The translations under genes were made by a program, and so were the position numbers. Positions 18,654 to 28,107 of a stretch of 64,000 nt of DNA are shown here, piece by piece. Below the pieces are notes generated by a model. The model did no database searches. It worked only from the letters and a program-made list of their open reading frames with translations, and was not told the DNA's origin. The stretch's first letter is position 1; every line of letters starts with the position of its first letter. Source of the stretch: Bacteroidales bacterium Phil6 (GTDB lineage: Bacteria; Bacteroidota; Bacteroidia; Bacteroidales; F082); the NCBI GenBank assembly GCA_002633315.1, contig NWBN01000007.1:55883-119882 (forward strand), given 5' to 3'.

Positions 18654-19075
18654 AACGTTACATCATATTTTTAATCACAAGCATTATCTTCTGTCAGATG
18701 AAAGCACAGGACACAGCAACAAAAGAAACAGTATCCCCAAACAACATGTTGGTACGCATTTCCGAAATCGAGGTATTCAGGGAATACATAGACGAATATA
18801 CAGACTATGCCAAACGTGTCGGAGAAACATCTGTACGAGAGGAGCCAGGAGTCATTGCTATTTTTCCAATGATCAAGCAACGCGACAGCTGTCAGATACG
18901 TATCTTGGAAATATACGAAAACCATGAAGCCTATTGTAGTCACATAGCATCAGCTCACTTTCAAGAATATAAACAAGGAACATTGCACATGGTAAAGAAT
19001 CTTGACCTGGTTGACATGTTTCCGCTCAATACAGCTGCCATGTCTGATATTTTCATAAAACAAAAGACAAAATGA
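18650..19075 (+). CDS. Exported antibiotic-biosynthesis-monooxygenase (ABM) domain protein
   Basis: 141 residues: a signal peptide (ends QMKAQ), then one ferredoxin-like ABM domain. Typical phrases are MLVRISEIEV, EPGVIAIFP, IRILEIYENHEAYCSHIAS and HFQEYKQGT. Relatives include YgiN-type quinol monooxygenases and cofactor-free ring oxidases. It overlaps both neighbours by 4 nt, so it is tightly co-translated with the amidohydrolase and the AraC regulator. Confidence 0.82.
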   Translation: MKRYIIFLITSIIFCQMKAQDTATKETVSPNNMLVRISEIEVFREYIDEYTDYAKRVGETSVREEPGVIAIFPMIKQRDSCQIRILEIYENHEAYCSHIASAHFQEYKQGTLHMVKNLDLVDMFPLNTAAMSDIFIKQKTK

Positions 19076-19896
19076 ATACACAATACATAAAAAAACATTC
19101 CGATACGTTGTACAGTTGCATGATACCACACAATATGCACTTAGAGCATAGAATGCCCAACCACAGTATCATTTATGTACGTTCCGGGATACTCGTCATT
19201 AATGATAACGAGACAATGACAGAAATAACGGCAGGCAATTATGTTTTCGTAAAACGTGACTGCAGAGTCCGATTGTGCAAGATACCGTCAGACAATAAAC
19301 CATACAAAGGGATAAGCCTTTCTTTGCAGCGTAAGATTCTCAAAAACTATTACAACATGATTGAAAACATTCAATTCAAAAAAGGAATAAAACCTTTTGA
19401 CAGAGTTGCAACACCATTGCCAAAAAACATACCACTCGAGAGTCTGTTTCAATCATTAATGATTTATATTGATAATGAGACAGAACCTGCAGATGAGATT
19501 TTACAACATAAATTATTTGAAGCCATTTTTTGCCTTCTCAACATACATCCAGCATTTTACCCAACCTTATTCGAGTTCAATGAATCCTGGAAGATTGATA
19601 TTCTTGACTTCATGGAGAAGAATTATACTGAAGACCTTACTCTCAAAGAATTCGCATCATATACGGGACGCAGCCTTGCAACATTCAAACGTGATTTCTC
19701 AAAAATAAGCAAGACGACACCTCGTCGATGGATAATGGAACACAGATTGGAGAAAGCACGTGAATTATTGGAGAAAGGCAATCAAAATGCACAAGATATC
19801 GGATATGCAGTTGGTTTTAAGAATCGTTCCCATTTCCATCAAGCCTTCAAACGATATTTCGGTTACGCTCCCGGTCTTTATTCAAAGTCATCATAA
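19072..19896 (+). CDS. AraC family transcriptional regulator
   Basis: 274 residues. The N-terminal half is a cupin-like sensor (SIIYVRSGILVIND...AGNYVFVKRD). The C-terminal ~100 residues form two HTH motifs, with LTLKEFASYTGRSLATFKRDF and AQDIGYAVGFKNRSHFHQAF matching the AraC signature. It ends the exported-redox operon, overlapping the ABM gene by 4 nt. The direct-repeat site at 16831-16871 in front of the operon is its likely target, giving autoregulation. The ligand is unknown. Confidence 0.9.
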   Translation: MNTQYIKKHSDTLYSCMIPHNMHLEHRMPNHSIIYVRSGILVINDNETMTEITAGNYVFVKRDCRVRLCKIPSDNKPYKGISLSLQRKILKNYYNMIENIQFKKGIKPFDRVATPLPKNIPLESLFQSLMIYIDNETEPADEILQHKLFEAIFCLLNIHPAFYPTLFEFNESWKIDILDFMEKNYTEDLTLKEFASYTGRSLATFKRDFSKISKTTPRRWIMEHRLEKARELLEKGNQNAQDIGYAVGFKNRSHFHQAFKRYFGYAPGLYSKSS

Positions 19897-19991
19897 AAGT
19901 CGCCGGTTCATAACATCTTTGTATGACAATAAGGACCTACAACAATAAAGACAAGCGTCAGCAACAAAACGTGCATGCAGTAAAACCAATC

Positions 19992-20390
19992 TTAAATCGA
20001 TTTCTCAATGACATCAACGAAACTCTTTGGCAGCACTACATTTTTCATATTATATGCATTACGAAACAGAGGAGCCATATCATCGTCTTTAAAGCCGGCA
20101 ATGCCGCAACCCACGCGAGTTACAAGAAACACCAAGTCGTTGTGAACAGCAGCGAAGCGGATAAAATCATCGACATAAGGTTTTATTGCGGCAGGTCCGC
20201 CATGCATAGTAGGTATGCCATACGAGCGACCTTGCAGCCCTACGCCCTGGCCCCAGACTGCTCCGAACAGATTCAGAGCCACTCTTGCCGCTCCACCTCC
20301 ATGTCTGCCGGAAAGATTGCTCCCAAAGACGAATATCTCATTGTCTTTCAATGTGGTAATGTTTTCAGGCGTATATCTTCTCTCTTCCAT
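19992..20390 (-). CDS. A1S_2505-like (macrodomain-like) protein
   Basis: About 132 residues. The glycine-rich core IFVFGSNLSGRHGGGAARVA, then GLQGRSYGIPT and LVTRVGCGIAGF, matches the family annotated 'A1S_2505 phage non-structural protein'. That family shares loops with macrodomains that bind ADP-ribose-like ligands. No catalytic role is established. The start at 20390 (MEERRYTP) is preferred over one 18 nt upstream. Convergent with the AraC operon and downstream of the tRNA terminator. Confidence 0.72.
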   Translation of the reverse strand: MEERRYTPENITTLKDNEIFVFGSNLSGRHGGGAARVALNLFGAVWGQGVGLQGRSYGIPTMHGGPAAIKPYVDDFIRFAAVHNDLVFLVTRVGCGIAGFKDDDMAPLFRNAYNMKNVVLPKSFVDVIEKSI

Positions 20391-20574
20391 AACTTTTATT
20401 TTTATCATTTACAAAGTTACAAAATAATATTTACTTTATCAAGTATCTGATATAAAAACTTATTATAATATTGGAGTTTGATAAAAATTCATTGCTGTCA
20501 GGTAAAAATCGCTCTATAGAGGCTGTCAAACAATAAAAAGGTTATGCAAGCATCATAATTATTACAAACAAAAA

Positions 20575-20600
20575 AGACTGCCTAACTTGTCAGACAGTCT
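20575..20600 (-). terminator. Terminator of the tRNA-Ser/tRNA-Pro unit
   Basis: On the minus strand, arms AGACTGTCTGAC and GTTAGGCAGTCT pair (with two G-U pairs) and are followed by TTTTTTG, just past the tRNA-Pro 3' end. Confidence 0.8.
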
Positions 20601-20620
20601 ATTTTGAAACTTTATCGCGT

Positions 20621-20694
20621 CGGGGTAGCAGGATTCGAACCTGCGACCCCCTGCTCCCAAAGCAGGTGCGCTAGCCGGACTGCGCCATGCCCCG
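20621..20694 (-). tRNA. tRNA-Pro (anticodon TGG)
   Basis: 74-nt cloverleaf. Acceptor CGGGGCA pairs with TACCCCG. The anticodon loop is TTTGGGA in stem CTGCT/AGCAG. The T arm has GGTTCGAATCC. The 3' CCA is not encoded. Transcribed with tRNA-Ser, 9 nt away. Confidence 0.95.
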
Positions 20695-20703
20695 ATCTTT
20701 ATG

Positions 20704-20790
20704 CGGAGAAGGGGGGATTCGAACCCCCGGTATCTTGTTAGATACGACAGTTTAGCAAACTGTTGGTTTCAGCCACTCACCCACCTCTCC
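20704..20790 (-). tRNA. tRNA-Ser (anticodon GCT)
   Basis: 87-nt class II tRNA with a long variable arm (TATCTTGTTAGATA region). Acceptor GGAGAGG pairs with CTTCTCC. The anticodon loop TTGCTAA lies in stem ACAGT/ACTGT. The T arm is GGGTTCGAATCC. Confidence 0.95.
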
Positions 20791-20897
20791 AGTGGTTCGT
20801 TTTGCGTGTGCAAAGATACATCTTATTTTAATATAACCAAACATTTTCTCGTTTTTTTTATTTTTTATTTCCTTTTGCATAATAAAAAAAAGATACT

Positions 20898-20905
20898 TAT
20901 CTTTG
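20898..20905 (+). promoter_or_regulatory. -7 box of the alkaline phosphatase gene
   Basis: TATCTTTG fits the Bacteroidota consensus and lies 31 nt before the ATG. Confidence 0.55.
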
Positions 20906-20935
20906 CTAATTATTTAAAACTTATTAAGTATCAAT

Positions 20936-22030
20936 ATGAAAAAATATGTTTTTTTAGAATTTGCATTATTATCTGCAACATTACTTTTTACATCATGCAA
21001 CAACAGAGGTACTGTAGTAAATAATAATGATTGTCAAGACACTTCAAAAGTTCGCAATGTCATTTTGATGATTGGAGATGGCATGAGTCTGCCTCAAGTC
21101 TATGCAGCTATGATGACTTCTGAGAACACCACATCATTTGAACGTTTTCCTGTAACAGGCATTTCGATAACAAAATCTTTCAACAAAGAAATCACCGATT
21201 CTGCAGCAGGAGGAACAGCAATAGCGACAGGAGTGAAAACCAAAAACGGCATGATAGGAATGTCGGCTGACAGTATTCCTGTGCCAAGCATCCTTGATAT
21301 TCTTGCCGAAAAAGGCAAAAAAACAGGTGTCGTTGTGACATCATCCATAACACATGCCACGCCGGCATCTTTTCTCGCTAAAAACATAAATCGCAACAAT
21401 AATGAAGAAATTGCAATGGACATTGCCAATAATGAGCATCTCAATATCATAGTTGGCGGAGGCAGAAAATATTTTGAAACAAGAAAAGACAGTATCAACT
21501 TATTTGACAAAATGACTTCCAAAGGATGGAAAGTATTCGATTATCTTCCGGAAGATTATTCAGATGATAAGATAGCTGTCATTACATCTAAGAAACACAT
21601 GGAATCGGCAAAGATAAGAGGAGACATTCTTCCACAATCCGTTAACTTCGCATTGAAATCATTAAGCAATGATGAAAACGGATTCTTTCTAATGGTTGAA
21701 GGTTCACAAATAGACTTTGCCGCTCATGACAATGATTCTGTTACAATGATAGACGAACTTCGCGATTTCGACGAAGCAATCAATATAGCACTTGATTTTG
21801 CTGAAAACAATGCCAACACCTTGGTTATTGTCACTGCAGACCATGAAACCGGAGGACTTACCATGATAGATCCTAACGGAAAATATACAGCAACAGATTT
21901 CCACTGGACAACAAAAAGTCATTCAGCATTACCGGTCCCGGTATTTGCTTTCGGTAGCGGTGCTGAAAATTTCTCAGGGATAATGGATAATACGGACATA
22001 ATGAAACGTATTCTGAAATTAATAGAATAA
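20936..22030 (+). CDS. Alkaline phosphatase lipoprotein (PhoA family)
   Basis: 364 residues with a lipoprotein signal (LLFTSC). Catalytic features of the alkaline phosphatase superfamily: metal ligand Asp in LMIGDGMSLPQ, phosphoserine nucleophile in ITDSAAGGTA, a metal-site Glu in MVEGSQIDFAAHD, then TADHETGG and the late His in KSHSALPVPVF. It would hydrolyse phosphomonoesters at the outer or periplasmic surface. Single gene with its own promoter and no adjacent pho regulator. No Pho-box could be identified. Confidence 0.92.
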   Translation: MKKYVFLEFALLSATLLFTSCNNRGTVVNNNDCQDTSKVRNVILMIGDGMSLPQVYAAMMTSENTTSFERFPVTGISITKSFNKEITDSAAGGTAIATGVKTKNGMIGMSADSIPVPSILDILAEKGKKTGVVVTSSITHATPASFLAKNINRNNNEEIAMDIANNEHLNIIVGGGRKYFETRKDSINLFDKMTSKGWKVFDYLPEDYSDDKIAVITSKKHMESAKIRGDILPQSVNFALKSLSNDENGFFLMVEGSQIDFAAHDNDSVTMIDELRDFDEAINIALDFAENNANTLVIVTADHETGGLTMIDPNGKYTATDFHWTTKSHSALPVPVFAFGSGAENFSGIMDNTDIMKRILKLIE

Positions 22031-22149
22031 ACAAGATTTCATTAAGTTTTTAGATACATTTCCATATAACTTCAATTCATGAAAATAGTTGAAAGATCCA
22101 TAGTTTTTCAACTATTTTAATTTTTAATTAAAAAAAATTGTTTTTTTTC

Positions 22150-22179
22150 TTGTTTTTGAAAAAACAATCTTTATATTTG
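22150..22179 (+). promoter_or_regulatory. Consensus Bacteroidota promoter of the RRM gene
   Basis: TTG at 22150-22152 and TATATTTG at 22172-22179 are separated by 19 bp, a full match to the -33/-7 arrangement of primary-sigma promoters in this phylum. Confidence 0.75.
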
Positions 22180-22241
22180 CAGTGGAATATATTGAGAATG
22201 TGTTATACATTCTATTATGGTCGAATTAAAGTGTGTATATT

Positions 22242-22502
22242 ATGAAGATTTTTGTAGCCAAACTAAGTAGTAAAACGACCAGCGACGATTTAAAAACTTT
22301 ATTCGAGCGTTTTGGGAAAGTAACCAATGTAAAGATAATAATGGACCATGAGACAAAGCGCTCAAAGTGTTATGGATTTGTTGATATGCCTAACGATTCA
22401 GAGGCATACGTTGCTGTTGTAGAATTAAATGAAATGGAATTTCAAGGCAATATTATTAACGTTAAGAAATCCAAACCACAAATAGTAGCCAAAAGACAAT
22501 AG
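22242..22502 (+). CDS. RRM-domain RNA-binding protein
   Basis: 86 residues with a single RNA recognition motif. RNP2 is IFVAKL (3-8) and RNP1 is KCYGFVDM (about 42-49). A short basic tail ends KKSKPQIVAKRQ. Small one-RRM proteins of this type are common and abundant in Bacteroidota and are thought to act as global RNA chaperones. The start at ATG 22242 is chosen over a GTG 9 nt upstream. Followed by tRNA-Arg on the same strand. Confidence 0.93.
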   Translation: MKIFVAKLSSKTTSDDLKTLFERFGKVTNVKIIMDHETKRSKCYGFVDMPNDSEAYVAVVELNEMEFQGNIINVKKSKPQIVAKRQ

Positions 22503-22603
22503 TAAGTATTTGTTAATCAATTATTATTTTGTTTTTTAAAAATTTTGCACTTTTATGTACCATTTTCGGAAAAAGTAGTATATTTGCACTCGCAAACGGT
22601 GCT

Positions 22604-22677
22604 GGTTCTGTAGCTCAGCTGGATAGAGCAACAGCCTTCTAAGCTGTGGGTCCTGGGTTCGAATCCCAGCGGAATCA
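22604..22677 (+). tRNA. tRNA-Arg (anticodon TCT)
   Basis: 74-nt cloverleaf. Acceptor GGTTCTG pairs with CGGAATC. The D arm contains AGCTCAGCTGGATAGAGCA. The anticodon loop is CTTCTAA in stem ACAGC/GCTGT. The T arm is GGGTTCGAATCC. CCA is not encoded. Confidence 0.95.
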
Positions 22678-22684
22678 CTTTTGT

Positions 22685-22715
22685 AAGCAGGTCTTTTGTT
22701 AGATCTGCTTTTTTA
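22685..22715 (+). terminator. Terminator after tRNA-Arg
   Basis: Arms AAGCAGGTCT and AGATCTGCTT followed by a T run directly after the tRNA. Confidence 0.85.
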
Positions 22716-23137
22716 TTTTACTATCCAAACTTTATTTATAATCCCAACCAATTCTGATTTAGAACAGCATCCAATTTTTCATACTTCAAAATAAGAATAA
22801 GACAAACAAAAAATATCCGACATTGCATTCTGTAATCTTTAACAACTGTAGAAATGGTTCTGTTAATAATGTACAACATCTTGCAATACGTCAAAATCAA
22901 ATTTACATAAACTTTAGCATACAAATGCTCAAAATATCATTTTACATTCTTGCTGCCAATTTTTTATCAAAGAATATGTTTTCCATATAATATTTTTGCA
23001 TTTTCGATGTTAAAAACATAGAAGATTGAGTAAAACAAAGAACCATTAAAAAATTTGAAGAATCATTGAGTTCTTTTTTTAAATTACCAATCATTTTATT
23101 AATTTTGCAGCGCAAAACGAGCTTTTTTTATTTTGAA
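22716..23137. other. AT-rich intergenic spacer
   Basis: No credible gene. A -7-like TAATTTTG at about 23100 probably drives the DUF3078 gene and argues against translation beginning at the upstream TTG at 23066. Confidence 0.4.
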
Positions 23138-24301
23138 ATGTCAACTTATCAAGGTGTGATAGTCAGATTTAGATGCATTACTGTTATTTTGTTTTTATTT
23201 GCATTGTTGTTTTCGTTGAATGGCAAAGCACAAGACAGTGTTGTATTAAATGTTCCATACACTATAAAAACCGACACAATCACACGTATTGACACAACAT
23301 ACATTATCGACACCATAATAAAGCCAGTTCAATATATTAAAATCGACACTGTTTTTTTTCAATCAGATCATGATACAGTAACTAAGGCAAAAACTAAAAA
23401 GGAACTTCAGAAAGAGGCGATATCACATAAATTTGAAGGTAATATCGGACTGACATTAAATCAATTAGCGATAACACACTGGGCTGCCGGAGGCGAAAGC
23501 AATTCCAGTGGTAAAGCAAATTTCAATTTCAAATACACTTACAACAGACGTCTTTTCAATTATGTCATTTCAGGAGTTTTCGGATACGGATTAAGTACAT
23601 ACGCAAGAGATAAACGAGTAGAAAAAACCGAAGACCGTTGCGAGATTTCTACTACTATGTCTCATAACAACAAGAAAAATCTTACATTCACATCCATAGG
23701 AGCACTAAAAACACAATTTGCAAAAGGTTACACCTATCCCAACGATTCAGTTCCTATATCAGGATTTTTTGCACCCGCCTACCTCACCATATCTGTCGGT
23801 TATACTTACAATTTTAAAGATATCGCTTCCATATTTATAAGCCCTGTAGCCGGAAAATTAACTTTTGTTAACGACCAGAAACTCGCTGACGAAGGTGCAT
23901 ACGGAGTTGAGGCAGGATATTGGAATATAGTAGAAGGCGACAGTATTTGGATACCAGGAAAAAAATTCCTTAGTGAGATAGGCATTAACGTTTTAATAAA
24001 ATACAAACAAGATTTTGGAGAAAAATTCAGTATTTTTTCCAACCTCAACCTGTACAACAACTATATGGACCATAATAAATCCAACAGATGGAACATAGAT
24101 GTGGATTGGGAAACAGGCATCAGATTCTTGATAAGCAAACAAATATCAACAGTGATTAATATTCATCTCATTTATGATGACAATATTAAATTTACTGTCA
24201 CTGAAATAGAAAACGGAGTCGAAATTACTAAACAAAGACCAATTTTACAGTTTAAAGAATCACTTGGTATTAGTTTTTTATATAAATTTGCGACAAAATA
24301 A
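23138..24301 (+). CDS. DUF3078 outer-membrane barrel-like protein
   Basis: About 387 residues. A signal peptide (FLFALLFSLNGKAQ) precedes a Thr/Ile/Asp-rich linker with repeated 'DTI' units. The DUF3078 barrel-like region follows: GLTLNQLAITHWAAGGESNS, then alternating hydrophobic strands to a terminal LGISFLYKFATK. The family is restricted to Bacteroidota and its function is unknown. It lies 9 nt upstream of rfbD and may be co-transcribed with it. Confidence 0.85.
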   Translation: MSTYQGVIVRFRCITVILFLFALLFSLNGKAQDSVVLNVPYTIKTDTITRIDTTYIIDTIIKPVQYIKIDTVFFQSDHDTVTKAKTKKELQKEAISHKFEGNIGLTLNQLAITHWAAGGESNSSGKANFNFKYTYNRRLFNYVISGVFGYGLSTYARDKRVEKTEDRCEISTTMSHNNKKNLTFTSIGALKTQFAKGYTYPNDSVPISGFFAPAYLTISVGYTYNFKDIASIFISPVAGKLTFVNDQKLADEGAYGVEAGYWNIVEGDSIWIPGKKFLSEIGINVLIKYKQDFGEKFSIFSNLNLYNNYMDHNKSNRWNIDVDWETGIRFLISKQISTVINIHLIYDDNIKFTVTEIENGVEITKQRPILQFKESLGISFLYKFATK

Positions 24302-24310
24302 TACTAAGAG

Positions 24311-25174
24311 ATGACTATTTTAGTTACAGGCTGTAAAGGACAATTAGGTTCAGAGTTTAGGAAAATTGCATCTTATTCATCAGATTATCAATGGATTTTC
24401 ACCGACTATGACACCCTTGATATCAGTAATGAAAATGATGTCATTGAATTTTTTCAGACACATTCAATAGACATCTGTATAAATTGTGCTGCTTATACAG
24501 CTGTTGACAAAGCCGAAGATGATTATGACAAGGCTCATAATATCAACACTATAGCTGTTGGAATATTAGCAAGATGCTGTAAATTGCATAATACCGTTCT
24601 TTTCCATATTTCCACCGACTATATCTTCGATGGAAATAACGACACTCCCTATACAGAAACCGATATTGCAAATCCCATATCAGTATATGGTAAAACAAAA
24701 GCCGAAGGTGAAAATGTCATCAAGAAAAGCGGTTGTTATTATGTAATCATGCGTACATCATGGCTTTATTCTTCAACAGGTAACAATTTCGTAAAAACCA
24801 TGTTGCGTCTTGCCGAAGACAAGCACTCAGTAAACGTGGTAAATGACCAGTACGGCAGTCCTACTTGGGCATTTGACCTTGCAAGTACGATAATGTTTAT
24901 TATTGGAAGGAATGCCGACAAAGAGATTCATGAGATATTCAACTATAGCAACGACGGTATCATCAGTTGGTATGAATTTGCCAATGCCATATTTAGAATA
25001 AGCGGCAAAAACTGTAAGGCCATACCTATCACCACCGAAGAGTTTGGAGCCATAGCGGCCAGACCAAAATACAGCGCTTTCAATAAAAACAAAATAAAAA
25101 GCTATACCGGACTGTCGATACCATTCTGGCGCGACAGTCTCATCAAATGTTTAGAAGAATTAAACCGAAAATAA
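24311..25174 (+). CDS. rfbD: dTDP-4-dehydrorhamnose reductase
   Basis: 287-residue short-chain dehydrogenase/reductase that completes dTDP-L-rhamnose synthesis with NAD(P)H. The nucleotide-binding loop GCKGQLGSEF (7-16), the core STDYIFDG, the catalytic YGKTKAEGE and a C-terminal ARPKYSAFNKNKI all match RfbD. Here it is apart from rfbA/B/C and beside a phosphohexomutase, a plausible supplier of nucleotide-sugar precursors. Confidence 0.92.
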   Translation: MTILVTGCKGQLGSEFRKIASYSSDYQWIFTDYDTLDISNENDVIEFFQTHSIDICINCAAYTAVDKAEDDYDKAHNINTIAVGILARCCKLHNTVLFHISTDYIFDGNNDTPYTETDIANPISVYGKTKAEGENVIKKSGCYYVIMRTSWLYSSTGNNFVKTMLRLAEDKHSVNVVNDQYGSPTWAFDLASTIMFIIGRNADKEIHEIFNYSNDGIISWYEFANAIFRISGKNCKAIPITTEEFGAIAARPKYSAFNKNKIKSYTGLSIPFWRDSLIKCLEELNRK

Positions 25175-25193
25175 ACTTAAAAACATACAAGAC

Positions 25194-26933
25194 ATGAATG
25201 CTTCAGACCCTAAAATTATCGAGAGAGCAAAAAGCTGGTTATCAGACCAATATGATGAAGATACCAAGAAAGATGTACGTAATCTGCTCGAAAATGACCC
25301 GGCAGAACTTCAAGAGTGTTTTTACCGCAACCTTGAATTTGGAACAGGCGGTTTAAGAGGCATAATGGGCGCCGGTACCAATAGAATGAACGTTTATACT
25401 GTTGCAATGGCGACACAGGGACTTGCCAATTACATAAAAAAAATGTTCCCTGATGTGAAACAACCTCAAGTTGCCATCGCCTACGACTGTCGTAACAACA
25501 GCAGTAAATTTGCCAAAATAACAGCTGATGTAATGACTTCCAACGATATTAAAGTTTTTCTTTTTGAGTCATTAAGGCCGACTCCTGAATTGTCTTTTGC
25601 CATTAGAGAACTGAAATGTCAGGCAGGCGTAGTTATTACTGCATCGCACAATCCTAAAGAATATAACGGTTATAAGGCATATTGGAATGATGGCGGCCAA
25701 CTCGTGAGTCCCCATGACAAAAATGTCATTGCCGAAGTTGAGAAAATCACTGACTTTTCTATGGTCAAAATGAATGCGAAACCGAAACTGTTGGAGATGT
25801 TAGGAGAAAAATTCGACAACATTTATATCTCAAAAGTATTAAGCCTCTCATTGTCACCCAAAGCAATAAAAAATCAGAAAAAATTGACTTTGGTATATAC
25901 ACCTATACATGGCACCGGCGGACAAATAGTACCCAAAGTGTTGAAAGAAGCCGGATTCAAAAAGATATTTACTGTTGACGAACAAATGATTGTCGATGGA
26001 AATTTCCCGACAGTAGTATCTCCAAATCCGGAAGAACATGCAGCTTTGACCATGGCAATAGAGAAGGCATATAGCGTTGATGCCGATGTGGTACTTGCAA
26101 CAGACCCTGATGCAGACCGCGTGGGTGTGGCTGTTCGTGACGAGAACAACGAATTCGTCTTGTTGAACGGGAACCAAACCGCAAGCCTCATCACCTATTA
26201 TATATTACGCCGTTGGAGCGAACTCGATAAATTCAAAGGAAATGAATTCATTGTAAAAACGATAGTAACAACAGACCTGTTGACCAAGATTGCCAACAAA
26301 TACAATGTCAAGACATACGACGTGTTGACAGGATTCAAATTCATAGCAGACAAGATACAAAACAGTCCGGATGAAAAATTTATCTGTGGCGGAGAAGAGA
26401 GCTATGGATTCCTTGTAGGTGACTTTGTAAGAGATAAGGATGCCGTTATCGCCTGTCTTATGGTAGCAGAAGCAGCCGCTTGGGCTGCTGAAGAAGGCAA
26501 GACTTTATATCAAGTGCTTAAAGAGATATATCTTGAGTTCGGCTTTTATAAAGAAAAACTCGTCTCATTGACAAAAAAAGGCATAAGCGGAACAGAAGAA
26601 ATAAAAGAAATGATGCGACTTTTCAGGACTACACCTCCCAAATCATTGCTTGGTTCCAGAATAACTGAGATCAGAGATTATAAACTCGGTACTTGCAAAT
26701 ATACCATTTATAATGTGGACACCATCATCAACTTGCCAAAATCTGATGTCTTGCAATTTATTACAGAATCCGGAACAAAAGTCAGCATACGTCCTTCCGG
26801 AACTGAACCTAAAATAAAGTTCTACTTCAGTATAAAAGGCGAATTGCATAATATAGAGGACTTTAATGCCATAAATCAAGAAATTGAGAGCGACCTCAAT
26901 AGATTAGCAAGAGTATTTACCGAGATGGAATAA
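25194..26933 (+). CDS. Phosphoglucomutase/phosphomannomutase-type mutase
   Basis: 579 residues, the length of the PgcA-type alpha-phosphohexomutases. The phosphoserine loop is VITASHNPKEYNGYK (Ser near 150), the Mg2+ loop is ATDPDADRVGVAV, the sugar-binding loop is GGEESYG and the phosphate-binding loop is RPSGTEPKIKFY. It interconverts glucose-1-P and glucose-6-P (or mannose equivalents), feeding nucleotide-sugar synthesis. It starts 19 nt after rfbD and ends at a strong bidirectional terminator. Confidence 0.93.
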   Translation: MNASDPKIIERAKSWLSDQYDEDTKKDVRNLLENDPAELQECFYRNLEFGTGGLRGIMGAGTNRMNVYTVAMATQGLANYIKKMFPDVKQPQVAIAYDCRNNSSKFAKITADVMTSNDIKVFLFESLRPTPELSFAIRELKCQAGVVITASHNPKEYNGYKAYWNDGGQLVSPHDKNVIAEVEKITDFSMVKMNAKPKLLEMLGEKFDNIYISKVLSLSLSPKAIKNQKKLTLVYTPIHGTGGQIVPKVLKEAGFKKIFTVDEQMIVDGNFPTVVSPNPEEHAALTMAIEKAYSVDADVVLATDPDADRVGVAVRDENNEFVLLNGNQTASLITYYILRRWSELDKFKGNEFIVKTIVTTDLLTKIANKYNVKTYDVLTGFKFIADKIQNSPDEKFICGGEESYGFLVGDFVRDKDAVIACLMVAEAAAWAAEEGKTLYQVLKEIYLEFGFYKEKLVSLTKKGISGTEEIKEMMRLFRTTPPKSLLGSRITEIRDYKLGTCKYTIYNVDTIINLPKSDVLQFITESGTKVSIRPSGTEPKIKFYFSIKGELHNIEDFNAINQEIESDLNRLARVFTEME

Positions 26934-26963
26934 TACTTAATATCATATAAACACGGAAAATAA

Positions 26964-26995
26964 AAAATCCCACAAATAAACACTTGTGGGATTTT
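26964..26995. terminator. Bidirectional terminator between mutase and TPR gene
   Basis: Perfect 12-bp arms AAAATCCCACAA and TTGTGGGATTTT with an 8-nt loop. A-runs and T-runs on both sides let it serve both convergent genes. Confidence 0.88.
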
Positions 26996-27064
26996 CTTCT
27001 AAAACATTATGGAAAATAAAATTACAAATTATCTGTCATAAACTCCTTACATTGAAAAACATAA

Positions 27065-28099
27065 TTATTCCCCCATTCTCTGCAATGCATCAACAGCCAA
27101 CTGATAATCGGAGTTTTTCTTTAAAATGTTAAGATAAACATTCTTTGCCTTTATATAATCGCCCCTGTCTTCATAAATCCTCCCAATATTATACTGAGCA
27201 TCAATATTTCCAGGATCATATTCCAAAACCTGATTGAACAACTCCAAAGACTTATCATAATCATGAAGATATACCAAATTTACATAGCCCTTATTGTAAA
27301 TGCAAAAATAATTGTCAGGCATAGCATTCAGTATAGTATCATATAACGCCAATGCTTCCTCCGGTTCTCCATTATCTTGCAAAAACAAAGCCAAATCATA
27401 ATGTATGGAATAATTGTCAGGCATAATCCTTATTGCATTATGATAAAAATCCTTTGCCAGCGGATTTCTTTGGACATCATATATATGAGCAAGTTGTATT
27501 ACGGGATCAAAAAACGTATCATCTTGCAAACGAGAAGTCATAAAATTTTTAATAGCAAGAGCAGTATCATTCTTTGCCAGACAAATCATACCCCTCATAA
27601 AATAAGCCTGAGGATTGTATTTGTTAAGTTCCAAAACCTTATCGAGATATGCCGAAGCCATCTGCATATTGCCCTGTAAAAAACTCAACTCCGCGAGTTT
27701 TATAATCGGTCTCGTATCAAGCGGAGCATATTCATTAGCCTTGTTAAGTGTAAGCAAAATATTATTCTCATCTCCGAGTTCATAATAAATATCAGCCAAC
27801 ACCAAAAGAGCCTCAATATTCTTACTGTCTAACGACAATGCATTGTTGATATCACGAATTGCATATCCTACCTGCTCATTATATAAATACAGTTTTGCCC
27901 GTTGGATATAAAGTTCTGCATTAGTACTGTCTTTAACAATAGATTCATTAATAGATTCAATCGAAACACCATTTGAATCTGCAGTCACATTCATTACAGT
28001 ATCGACTGCTGTTGTCGTTTCCGTTTTCTTTTTGTCAACATTATCAGAACAATTGAACAGAAACAGTGTCAATATAAAACAAAGCAACAAATTTCTCAT
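27065..28099 (-). CDS. TPR-repeat lipoprotein
   Basis: About 344 residues. The lipoprotein signal ends LFLFNC. A Thr/Asp-rich linker leads to at least seven TPR-like units (NAELYIQRAKLYLYN, AYFMRGMICLAKND, HYDLALFLQDNGEPEEAL, AQYNIGRIYEDRGDYIKA). TPR lipoproteins scaffold envelope complexes; the partners are unknown. ATG 28099 is preferred over a GTG overlapping the recA stop. It lies 8 nt behind recA, so it is probably in the recA transcript. Confidence 0.82.
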   Translation of the reverse strand: MRNLLLCFILTLFLFNCSDNVDKKKTETTTAVDTVMNVTADSNGVSIESINESIVKDSTNAELYIQRAKLYLYNEQVGYAIRDINNALSLDSKNIEALLVLADIYYELGDENNILLTLNKANEYAPLDTRPIIKLAELSFLQGNMQMASAYLDKVLELNKYNPQAYFMRGMICLAKNDTALAIKNFMTSRLQDDTFFDPVIQLAHIYDVQRNPLAKDFYHNAIRIMPDNYSIHYDLALFLQDNGEPEEALALYDTILNAMPDNYFCIYNKGYVNLVYLHDYDKSLELFNQVLEYDPGNIDAQYNIGRIYEDRGDYIKAKNVYLNILKKNSDYQLAVDALQRMGE

Positions 28100-28107
28100 A
28101 ACATCAA

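Noticed and set aside
12890..20530. GAGGCTGTC at about 12892 and 20519 as insertion-sequence ends
   Set aside because: Only short single matches; no transposase, paired inverted repeat or target duplication nearby.
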